Positions 32,525 to 39,800 of a stretch of 64,000 bases of DNA are shown piece by piece. The DNA is from Streptomyces sp. GQFP (GTDB lineage: Bacteria > Actinomycetota > Actinomycetes > Streptomycetales > Streptomycetaceae), in contig NZ_CP089312.1 of assembly GCF_021545335.1 (NCBI RefSeq), forward strand, positions 3,534,001 through 3,598,000. Reading direction: 5' to 3'. How positions within the stretch are numbered: position 1 is the stretch's first letter; each line of letters begins with the position of its first letter. The notes beneath the pieces were generated by a model. The model made no database searches, was not told the origin of the DNA, and was given only the letters and a program-made list of their open reading frames with translations. The translations under genes were made by a program, and so were the position numbers.

Positions 32525-33692
32525 TGTCGGGTATCGGCAGCGGGCGCTTCTCGATCGCCGCGGCCATGATGTCCGGGAACAGATCGGGCGTACAGGCGAA
32601 CGCCGGTGCGCCCAGCGCCGCGAGTGCCGCCGCGTGCTCCCTGTCGTACGCGGGCGCCCCCTCGTCCGACAGCGCGAGCAGCGTCACGAACTGGACCCCG
32701 GACGCCTTCATCGCGGCGACCCGCTTCAGCATCTCGTCGCGTATGCCGCCCTCGTAGAGGTCGCTGATCAGCACGACGACCGTCTCGGCGGGCCGGGTGA
32801 TCTGCGACTGGCAGTACGCGAGCGCCCTGTTGATGTCCGTACCGCCGCCGAGCTGCGTACCGAACAGCACATCCACCGGATCGTCGAGCTGGTCGGTGAG
32901 GTCGACGACCGCCGTGTCGAAGACGACGAGCCGCGTGTCGATCGACCGCATGGACGCCAACACCGCCCCGAACACCGACGCGTACACCACCGACGCCGCC
33001 ATCGACCCGGACTGGTCGATGCAGAGGACGACCTCCTTCTTCACAGACTGCGAGGCACGCCCGTAGCCGATGAGCCGCTCCGGCACGATCGTGCCGTACT
33101 CCGGGAGGTAGTGCTTGAGGTTGGCCGCGATCGTGCGGTTCCAGTCGATGTCGTGATGGCGCGGCCGGCCGATCCGGGCACTGCGATCCAGCGCCCCGCT
33201 GAGCGTGGCCCGGGTCCGAGTGGCGAGCCGCTTCTCGAGATCCTCAACCACCTTGCGCACAACGGCTCTCGCCGTCTCCTTCGTCGTCTCCGGCATCGCC
33301 TTGTTGAGGGAGAGCAGCGTGCCGACGAGGTGGACGTCCGCCTCGACCGCCTCCAGCATCTCGGGCTCCAGCAGCAGGGCGGAGAGCCCGAGCCGGTCGA
33401 TGGCGTCCCGTTGCATGACCTGGACGACGGAGGACGGGAAGTACGTCCGGATGTCGCCGAGCCACCGCGCGACCGACGGCGCGGACGCCCCGAGCCCCGC
33501 CGAACGCTCCCGCCCCCCTCGCCCCTTGATCCCGTCCCCTCTGCCGTAGAGCGCGGTGAGCGCCCCGTCCATGGCTGCGTCCTGCCCGGAGAGCGCGCAC
33601 CCGGTACCGTCCGCCGCGTCGCCCCCGAGCACGAGCCGCCACCGCCGCAGCCGCTCCTGTGCCGGATCCACCGACTCGGTCACCGTCGTCAT
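32517..33692 (-). CDS. VWA-domain protein of the MoxR/DUF5682 module
   Basis: A 391-residue cytoplasmic protein. The C-terminal half is a von Willebrand A domain with a complete MIDAS: DQSGSM near residue 224, a threonine in GGGTDINRALAY, and VVLISDLYEGG. The N-terminal half is helical (VARWLGDIRTYFPSSVVQVM, LLLEPEMLEAVEADVHLVGT). The segment DWNRTIAANLKHYLPEYGTI before the VWA domain is typical of VWA partners of MoxR ATPases. The ATG at 33692 overlaps the DUF5682 stop (ATGA). MoxR and VWA proteins act together as chaperone-like remodelling machines in other systems (established); the client here is unknown. No signal peptide. Confidence 0.88.
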   Translation of the reverse strand: MTTVTESVDPAQERLRRWRLVLGGDAADGTGCALSGQDAAMDGALTALYGRGDGIKGRGGRERSAGLGASAPSVARWLGDIRTYFPSSVVQVMQRDAIDRLGLSALLLEPEMLEAVEADVHLVGTLLSLNKAMPETTKETARAVVRKVVEDLEKRLATRTRATLSGALDRSARIGRPRHHDIDWNRTIAANLKHYLPEYGTIVPERLIGYGRASQSVKKEVVLCIDQSGSMAASVVYASVFGAVLASMRSIDTRLVVFDTAVVDLTDQLDDPVDVLFGTQLGGGTDINRALAYCQSQITRPAETVVVLISDLYEGGIRDEMLKRVAAMKASGVQFVTLLALSDEGAPAYDREHAAALAALGAPAFACTPDLFPDIMAAAIEKRPLPIPDTE

Positions 33693-36646
33693 GTCCCCAC
33701 CCCCACAAGGTCGTTGTCGTAGAGCTCCCCGGCCCCCAGCAGCAGTCGCAGCACCGGCAACACGGCATCCGCCCGCCGGACGTCGAGGTCGGGCGCGAAC
33801 CCCGGCACACCGGCGGCACCGGCCACCGCACTCCCCCGCTCGCCCGGGCCGCGCCGGACCAGTTCCCCCAACGTTCTGCGCACCCCGGGCTCGTACGCCG
33901 AGAAGGTGCGCCTCAGCAGCGGCAGCACGTCGGTGAACGCCTCCGCCAGCACCCCGGTCAGCCAGGCGTCGACCAGCCCGAGCAGCCGTCCGTCGTGCAC
34001 GAGCAGCATCCCGCCCCCGGAGCCACCCCCGACGAACCCCTCGATCCACGCGGCCGCGTCCCCCGGCGCCGTCCCCGGAGACAGCACAAGCCCCATGAGC
34101 ACGGCCGCCTCGTCCTGCCCCAACTCCCCGTCGTCCAACAGCAACCGCACGGCCCGCCCACGCACAACCCCGGCCACACTGTCCCGCGCGGACAGAACCC
34201 GGAGCACAGAGTGCCAGCGCTGCCGCAACTGGCTGCTGTGTCCCGGCGCGGGAACATCACCCGCAGCACCCGCACGGGCGTCCACAGCACCGCCCACGAG
34301 ACCCTCTTCGGCCTCAAGGCCGTCCCCACGGGAGCGCAACTCGCCACGGTCCCCCGACGCGGCGACTTCCGCCGCAGCGTCCGCATCGACGCCCGCAGCA
34401 CCTGCCGTGAAGCCCCTCTCGGCCTCAACGCCGTCCCCACGGCACCCCGGCTCGCGGCGATCCCCCGACGCGGCAACATCCGCATCGCCGCCCGCGAGAC
34501 CATCCTCGGCCTCACCATCATCGTGTCCACGGCGCCGCAACTCGCCCCGCTGCCCCGGCACGGGGGCACCCGCCACCCTGTCCGCATCGGCATCCGCAGA
34601 ACCGCCCGCAGGAGCCTCGGGCTCCTCGGATTCCCCGGACTCGGGAATGCTCGCGGGGATCTCGGCAACGCCGCCCGCGGGTACGCCGTCCCCAGAGGCC
34701 CCAGAGGCCCCAGAAGCAGCCGTACCATCCGTTGGAGACAGCCCCGGTGCCGAAGCCGTGCCCGTATCCGGCGTCGGAGCCGGAGTCGGTGCCGCCGCCT
34801 CGCCGAGCAACCCCACCGCCCCATGCACCGCGTCCACATGGCGCCGCATCTCGTCCGCCGCGTCCGTGTCGAGGGCGGCGCAAGCCGGGGGCAGGCCGAC
34901 GAAGACTCGTTCGGCGAGGCCTGCCGCGACCTCGGCCAGTGCCTGGGTGTCCGTGCCGCGTACGTCGCCGTAGCGCAGGGAACGGACCAGGGCGGGCAGG
35001 GCCTGGGCGAGGTGGCCCACGTCCGCGTCGAGGGCCGCGCGGTCGGCGAGGACGCGCATCACCACGGGGAGCGCGTCGGACAGTTCGGCGAGCAGACAGC
35101 GCTCGGCGAGTGCGGTCACGTCGGCCAGCGAGCCCGCGCCGACGGCGTCGGCCTCCGCCCTGGCAGTCGCCGCCGAGAGCACGGTCGTCCCCCACACACC
35201 GGCCTCGGCGACCCGTACCGCCAACTCCGGCTCCCACCGCAACCGCCACGTCTCCCGAAAGGTACCCGTGCTGCCACGCGACGCCGCAGGCTCACCCCAG
35301 CCGATGCCGAGCAGCCGCAGCCGGTGCAGCAGCCGACTGCGCGCGGCGTCGGTCTCCTTGCGCAGGTCGAGTTCCAACTCCCGTTCCAGCGCCTCCGGTT
35401 TGAGCCGCAGCCGACGCTGAAGCCGCGTCAGGTCGCGCTGCAACGGCACCGCGGGAGCCGACTCCGGGACCTCCCCGAGCACGTCCCCGACGACGAGCCG
35501 GTCCTGCACCAGGGCCAGCGGTACGTCCGACCCCTCGCACATCACCGCCCGCACGGCGTCGGTCGTCTCGGTCAGCCCCGGCAGCGGGCGCCCCCGCATC
35601 GCGGCGAGCGTCTCTGCCAGCCGCACCGCCTCGATGACGTGCGCCGAGGAGACCATCCTGTCCTCGTCGCGCAGCAGCCCGGCCACCTTGGTCATCCACC
35701 GCTCGACCGGCCGGTCCCGCGCCCCGAACAAATGCCCGTACCAGCCTGGCGAGTCGATACCCGCCCCGTACCCGCTGGCCCGCGCGAGCCTGCGATGCGT
35801 CCACGGCACCCAGGTCACGTCCACCTTGACCTTGGGCAACCCCTTCAGCAGCGCCCGGTCGGCGGCGACGGCACTCTTCCGCCGCAGCGCGGGCACATGC
35901 CAGGCCCCGCACACCACGGCCACCGCCGCGTCCCCGAACTCACGCTGCGCCGCCCGCACCTGGAGCCGCATGTACGCCTCCCGGACCGGATCCCGGTCGT
36001 GGCCCCCGGTCCCGTACACCTCCCGCAACGCGCCCATGGCCTCTTCGAGCACCTCGAAGGGAGCGAACGCGCCGCCCTCCCCCACCCCCCGGTGCTCGAC
36101 GACGTCCTCCCACCAGCGCTCCGGATCGTCGTAACCGCCGGCCCGCGCGAGCACGGCGAGCGGATCGACCCGCACCTCGACATCGGAATCCGTGTCGGAG
36201 ACAGGATCGCCGACGCCGTCCCCCTCCTCCCTCGTCTCGCCCTCCTTCTCCTTCTCCTCCTCCTCCTTCTTCTCCTCCTCGCTCCCCCACGCCAGCGTGT
36301 GCGTGGCGGGAAGGTCGATGAAGCGGGCGGGTACCCCGTGCTCCAGGGCCCAGCGGACCGCCACCCACTCCGGGGAGAACTCGGCCAGCGGCCAGAACGC
36401 CGAGCAGCCGGGTTCGTCCACCGCGTGGGCCAGCAGGGCGACCGGCGGGCGCATGTCCTCGTCGGCGGCCAGCGGGATCAGGGCGTCGGCCTCGGGCGGC
36501 CCCTCGATCAGTACGACCGCCGGCCGCGCCACCGCCAACGCGGCCCGCACCGCCCGCGCCGACCCGGGCCCGTGATGCCGCACGCCGAGCAACAGGGGCC
36601 CGCTGCCGGACCTCCCCCCACGGTCCTCCCCCTCGACGACTGTCAC
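33689..36646 (-). CDS. DUF5682 family protein with TraB/ChaN-like N-terminus
   Basis: A large 985-residue protein of unknown function, always near MoxR and VWA genes as far as I recall. The N-terminus reads LLLGVRHHGPGSARAVRAAL, then RPAVVLIEGPPEADALI, much like the histidine and EG core of the TraB/ChaN/EreA-type hydrolase superfamily. Other conserved stretches are VCGAWHVPALRRKSAV, KVDVTWVPWTHRRLA, YGAGIDSPGWYGHLF and SAHVIEAVRLAETLA. Residues about 660-830 are a low-complexity insert from DNA repeats. The C-terminal 150 residues are helical (LLLVHDGRLLGLVDAWLTGV). The GTG at 36646 follows GAGGGGG; a GTG at 36673 is less well placed. It is coupled to the VWA gene. Confidence 0.82.
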   Translation of the reverse strand: MTVVEGEDRGGRSGSGPLLLGVRHHGPGSARAVRAALAVARPAVVLIEGPPEADALIPLAADEDMRPPVALLAHAVDEPGCSAFWPLAEFSPEWVAVRWALEHGVPARFIDLPATHTLAWGSEEEKKEEEEKEKEGETREEGDGVGDPVSDTDSDVEVRVDPLAVLARAGGYDDPERWWEDVVEHRGVGEGGAFAPFEVLEEAMGALREVYGTGGHDRDPVREAYMRLQVRAAQREFGDAAVAVVCGAWHVPALRRKSAVAADRALLKGLPKVKVDVTWVPWTHRRLARASGYGAGIDSPGWYGHLFGARDRPVERWMTKVAGLLRDEDRMVSSAHVIEAVRLAETLAAMRGRPLPGLTETTDAVRAVMCEGSDVPLALVQDRLVVGDVLGEVPESAPAVPLQRDLTRLQRRLRLKPEALERELELDLRKETDAARSRLLHRLRLLGIGWGEPAASRGSTGTFRETWRLRWEPELAVRVAEAGVWGTTVLSAATARAEADAVGAGSLADVTALAERCLLAELSDALPVVMRVLADRAALDADVGHLAQALPALVRSLRYGDVRGTDTQALAEVAAGLAERVFVGLPPACAALDTDAADEMRRHVDAVHGAVGLLGEAAAPTPAPTPDTGTASAPGLSPTDGTAASGASGASGDGVPAGGVAEIPASIPESGESEEPEAPAGGSADADADRVAGAPVPGQRGELRRRGHDDGEAEDGLAGGDADVAASGDRREPGCRGDGVEAERGFTAGAAGVDADAAAEVAASGDRGELRSRGDGLEAEEGLVGGAVDARAGAAGDVPAPGHSSQLRQRWHSVLRVLSARDSVAGVVRGRAVRLLLDDGELGQDEAAVLMGLVLSPGTAPGDAAAWIEGFVGGGSGGGMLLVHDGRLLGLVDAWLTGVLAEAFTDVLPLLRRTFSAYEPGVRRTLGELVRRGPGERGSAVAGAAGVPGFAPDLDVRRADAVLPVLRLLLGAGELYDNDLVGVGT
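34298..34565 (-). repeat. Imperfect coding repeats inside the DUF5682 gene
   Basis: Three degenerate copies of about 70 bases starting near 34298, 34409 and 34496 (plus-strand reading starts GAGACC or GAAGCC, each with CTCGGCCTC or CTTCGGCCTC close by). They encode the repeated Gly/Asp/Arg-rich insert in the protein. Spacing is a multiple of three (111 and 87), so the frame is kept. Confidence 0.65.
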
Positions 36647-36768
36647 ACCAGCCCCCTCTTCGGCTTCGGCCACAGCGTGTCGCCGTCGCCGTACACCCTG
36701 CTCACCGCACCGACCTCCACCGACATCCCGTACACCCGCCCCCGAACACCCGCACCCGCACCCGCCAT
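36643..36768 (-). CDS. Putative 41-codon microprotein between MoxR and DUF5682
   Basis: An ATG at 36768 lies 5 bases after the MoxR stop. The frame runs 41 codons and its TGA overlaps the GTG start of the DUF5682 gene. The second part, from an internal ATG at 36726 (MSVEVGAVSRVYGDGDTLWP, then KPKRGLV), has G or C in almost every third codon position, a strong coding sign in this genome. The first 14 codons are less convincing, so a 27-residue product is also possible. It has no known domain. The back-to-back coupling suggests it is translated with the operon and may tune DUF5682 translation or act as a small subunit. Confidence 0.45.
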   Translation of the reverse strand: MAGAGAGVRGRVYGMSVEVGAVSRVYGDGDTLWPKPKRGLV

Positions 36769-36773
36769 GCAGC

Positions 36774-37919
36774 TCACGCGCTCACCTCCCGGCACGCCCG
36801 GTAGAAGTCCTTCCAGCCGTCGCGTTCGCGGACCACCGCCTCCAGGTACTCCTGCCAGACGACCCGGTCGGCCGCCGGATCGCGGACGACGGCGCCGAGG
36901 ATGCCCGCTGCGACGTCGGAGGCCCGCAGGACGCCGTCGCCGAAGTGGGCCGCCAGGGCCAGGCCGTTGGTGACGACCGAGATCGCCTCGGCGGTGGACA
37001 GCGTGCCGCTGGGCGACTTCAGCTTCGTACGTCCGTCCGACGTGATGCCGTCGCGCAGTTCGCGGAAGACGGTCACGACGCGGCGGATCTCGTCGACGCC
37101 GTCCGGCACGGCCGGCAGGTCGAGCGAGCGGCCGATCTGGTCGACCCGGCGCGAGACGATGTCGACCTCGGCGTCGGCGCTCTCGGGCAGCGGCAGCACG
37201 ACCGTGTTGAAGCGGCGGCGCAGGGCGCTGGACAGCTCGTTGACCCCCCGGTCGCGGTCGTTGGCCGTCGCGATCAGGTTGAACCCGCGGACCGCCTGCA
37301 CCTCCTGCCCCAACTCCGGTATCGGCAGGTTCTTCTCCGACAGAATCGTGATCAGCGTGTCCTGGACGTCGGCCGGGATACGGGTCAGCTCCTCGACACG
37401 GGCCGTCATCCCCTCCGCCATCGCCCGCATGACAGGGCTGGGGACGAGGGCGGCGCGGCTCGGGCCGTGCGCGAGCAGCTCCGCGTAGTTCCAGCCGTAC
37501 CGGATCGCCTCCTCCGGTGTGCCGGCCGTGCCCTGGACCAGCAGCGTCGAGTCACCGCTGACCGCCGCCGCCAGATGCTCGGACACCCAGGTCTTCGCCG
37601 TGCCGGGCACGCCGAGCAGGAGCAGGGCGCGATCGGTCGCGAGGGTCGTGACGGCGACCTCGACGATGCGGCGCGGGCCCACGTACTTCGGTGTGATCAC
37701 CGTGCCGTCCGGCAGGGTGCCGCCTTGCAGATACGTCGCCACGGCCCACGGCGACAGCTTCCAGCGTGCCGGGCGCGGGCGGTCGTCCTGCGCTGCCAGC
37801 GCCGCGAGTTCGGCGGCGAAGGCGTCCTCGGCGTGCGGCCGCAGTTCCTCCGTGTTGTTCGCGTGAGCGGACTGCTCTCGACTCGGGTCGACGGATGTCG
37901 GTTCAGCGGAAACAGGCAT
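36774..37919 (-). CDS. MoxR-family AAA+ ATPase
   Basis: A 381-residue AAA+ protein. Walker A is GVPGTAKT near residue 102 in ALLLLGVPGTAKTWVSEHLA. The Walker B region reads TARVEELTRIPADVQDTLIT, with Glu-Glu where MoxR proteins usually have Asp-Glu. Sensor 1 and arginine finger: NLIATANDRDRGVNELSSAL, then RRRFNTVVLPLP. The C-terminal lid includes GTLSTAEAISVVTNGLALAA. The ATG at 37919 follows GGAGGGGGA. It leads the operon MoxR, microprotein, DUF5682, VWA. It is expected to remodel a client protein with the VWA partner. Its promoter carries a DNA-damage type motif (37973-37995). Confidence 0.9.
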   Translation of the reverse strand: MPVSAEPTSVDPSREQSAHANNTEELRPHAEDAFAAELAALAAQDDRPRPARWKLSPWAVATYLQGGTLPDGTVITPKYVGPRRIVEVAVTTLATDRALLLLGVPGTAKTWVSEHLAAAVSGDSTLLVQGTAGTPEEAIRYGWNYAELLAHGPSRAALVPSPVMRAMAEGMTARVEELTRIPADVQDTLITILSEKNLPIPELGQEVQAVRGFNLIATANDRDRGVNELSSALRRRFNTVVLPLPESADAEVDIVSRRVDQIGRSLDLPAVPDGVDEIRRVVTVFRELRDGITSDGRTKLKSPSGTLSTAEAISVVTNGLALAAHFGDGVLRASDVAAGILGAVVRDPAADRVVWQEYLEAVVRERDGWKDFYRACREVSA

Positions 37920-37972
37920 GGCTCGGTCCCCCTCCAGCTCGGCCGGTCTTGGCCCGTTCGGATCTGGTGACC

Positions 37973-37995
37973 ACACTGCACCACGCCACTGACAA
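37973..37995 (-). promoter_or_regulatory. RecA-NDp/PafBC-like promoter for the MoxR operon
   Basis: On the minus strand TTGTCAGTG (37995-37987), then 8 bases, then CAGTGT (37978-37973). The known damage promoter is TTGTCRGTG-N8-TANNNT, so there is one mismatch in the -10 element. Transcription would start near 37966, about 47 bases before the MoxR ATG. Confidence 0.55.
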
Positions 37996-38056
37996 CGCGT
38001 TCTGACCTGCGAAAACGCCATTTCGAAGGCGGACCGTCGATCGCTGCGAGGACCGA

Positions 38057-38079
38057 TTGTCAGTGCCGGGACCTACCTT
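38057..38079 (+). promoter_or_regulatory. RecA-NDp/PafBC-type promoter for the SWIM operon
   Basis: TTGTCAGTG (38057-38065), 8 bases, then TACCTT (38074-38079): a full match to TTGTCRGTG-N8-TANNNT, the RecA-independent DNA-damage promoter used by PafBC in mycobacteria. The ATG of the SWIM gene follows 7 bases after the -10, so the transcript would be leaderless or nearly so. Confidence 0.75.
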
Positions 38080-38086
38080 CGATGTC

Positions 38087-39439
38087 ATGACTCAGCAGGG
38101 GGTGCGCTGGACGGCGGATCAGGTGCTGGCACTGGCGCCTGATGTCTCGTCACGCAAAGCGGGAAGCAAACTCGGCGCGGCCGGACCGTGGTCCGAGGCC
38201 GGCAGTTCTGACGAGGGGACGGTGTGGGGGCTGTGCAAGGGCAGTGGCAGCAAGCCGTATCAGACGGTCGTCGACATCGCGGACGCCACCGGGCCCGCGT
38301 ACAAGTGCAGTTGTCCGAGCCGCAAGTTCCCGTGCAAGCACGCCCTCGGGCTGCTGCTGCTCTGGGCGGGCGGGGACGGCGCGGTGCCGCGAGGAGAGGC
38401 GCCGGGCTGGGCGGAGGAATGGCTGGCGGGGCGGCGGAAGCGTGCGGGAGAGAAGCGGGCGGCGGAGGCAGGTGGCTCCGGGTCCGCTGATCCGGAGGCG
38501 GCTCGGCGCAGGGCGGAGCGCCGGGCCGAGCGGATCACGGCGGGGGCGACGGAGCTTGAGCAGCGCCTCGCCGACCTGTTGCGCGGCGGCCTGGCCACGG
38601 CGGAGCAGGCGGGGTACGGGCTGTGGGAGGAGACGGCGGCCCGCATGGTCGACGCCCAGGCCCCCGGACTCGCCTCGCGCGTAAGAGAGTTGGGGGCGAT
38701 CCCGGCGTCCGGTCCGGGCTGGCCGATGAGGCTGCTGGAGGAGTGCGCGCTGCTTCACCTCCTCGACCGGGGCTGGCTGCGCCGGGAGGAGCTGCCGGAG
38801 GGTCTGGCGGCGACGGTCCGGTCCCGGGTCGGCCTGTCCGGCTCGGCGGACGGCCCGCCGGTGCGCGACCAGTGGCTGGTCCTCGCCCAGTACGAGACGG
38901 CCGACGCCCGTCTGACGACCCGCAGAATCTGGCTGCACGGCGCGGAGTCGGGCCGCACCGCCCTGCTCCTCTCGTTCGGTCCGGCGGGCCGCACCCCCGA
39001 ACTGACGCTGCCGGTCGGCCTGGCGTTCGAGGCGGAGGTGTCGGCGTACCCCGGCGCCGGACAACTGCGCTCGGCCCTGGGCGAGCGGTTCACCGCACCC
39101 GCACCGACAAACGTACGTCCGCCGGGAACGACAACCACGCGCGCGGCGGAGCACTACGGGGAGGCACTCCGCGACGATCCCTGGCTGGACTCCGTCCCGG
39201 TCACACTGGCCCGGGTCATACCCATCCCGGCCGACGACTCCTGGCAACTGGCAGACGCCGACACCGACATGGCGCTTCCCCTGTCCCCCTCCGCCATCAC
39301 CCACCCCGGCCTGTGGCGCCTGGTCGCCCTCTCGGGCGGCGCCCCGGTGACGGTCTTCGGCGAGTGCGGCCACCGGGGTTTCACTCCCCTGACGGCCTGG
39401 CCGGAGGGGGCAGCGGGACAGGCGGTCCCGCTGTGCTGA
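38087..39439 (+). CDS. SWIM zinc-finger protein
   Basis: A 450-residue protein with an N-terminal SWIM zinc finger at about residues 71-85 (YKCSCPSRKFPCKHALGLLL, pattern CxCx6CxH), preceded by GLCKGSGSKPYQTVVDI. SWIM domains bind nucleic acid or proteins and occur in DNA repair and remodelling factors. A basic coiled region follows (RRRAERRAERITAGATELEQ) and then a large helical and beta C-terminal part (DQWLVLAQYETADARLTTRR, GLWRLVALSGGAPVTVFGEC). The ATG at 38087 lies 7 bases after the damage-type -10 element, with no Shine-Dalgarno. Its 3' end is copied, in degenerate form, in the gap before the DUF5691 gene. It is the head of the operon divergent from MoxR. Confidence 0.87.
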   Translation: MTQQGVRWTADQVLALAPDVSSRKAGSKLGAAGPWSEAGSSDEGTVWGLCKGSGSKPYQTVVDIADATGPAYKCSCPSRKFPCKHALGLLLLWAGGDGAVPRGEAPGWAEEWLAGRRKRAGEKRAAEAGGSGSADPEAARRRAERRAERITAGATELEQRLADLLRGGLATAEQAGYGLWEETAARMVDAQAPGLASRVRELGAIPASGPGWPMRLLEECALLHLLDRGWLRREELPEGLAATVRSRVGLSGSADGPPVRDQWLVLAQYETADARLTTRRIWLHGAESGRTALLLSFGPAGRTPELTLPVGLAFEAEVSAYPGAGQLRSALGERFTAPAPTNVRPPGTTTTRAAEHYGEALRDDPWLDSVPVTLARVIPIPADDSWQLADADTDMALPLSPSAITHPGLWRLVALSGGAPVTVFGECGHRGFTPLTAWPEGAAGQAVPLC

Positions 39440-39724
39440 GGCGACGCGACACACTTCACGGTTCCTGTCGGCCACGACTCTCCACGACTCTCCACGGCCC
39501 CCAGAAAACCCGTCGCCTCCTTCGGCGTCCCCTGTCACCAGAGCTTCGCTCCACTGCCCCCCTGGCCACAGGGGACACCGAGACAGGCAGTCCCCCTGTA
39601 CTGAGGCGACCCGACACCTCACGACCCCCAACAAACCCAGCGCCCTCCCAGGTGACCACGTCATCTCCTCCGGCGAATGCAGTCACCGGGGACGGCAGGC
39701 CAGGCGGTCCCCTTGTACTGGGGG
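39417..39724 (+). repeat. Degenerate copies of the SWIM gene 3' end
   Basis: The segment around the SWIM stop (39417-39460, starting GACAGGCGGTCCCGCTGTGC) recurs at 39583-39624 (GACAGGCAGTCCCCCTGTAC) and in part at 39672-39724, which also copies GGCGAGTGCGGCCACCGGGG as GGCGAATGCAGTCACCGGGG. This fills most of the 361-base gap 39440-39800, which has no gene of its own on either strand. Confidence 0.75.
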
Positions 39725-39800
39725 AGCGCGCCCTCCCACGACTCCCCGCCCCCACGACTCCCACGACTCCCACGACCCCCACCCGACGAAAGGGCACCTC

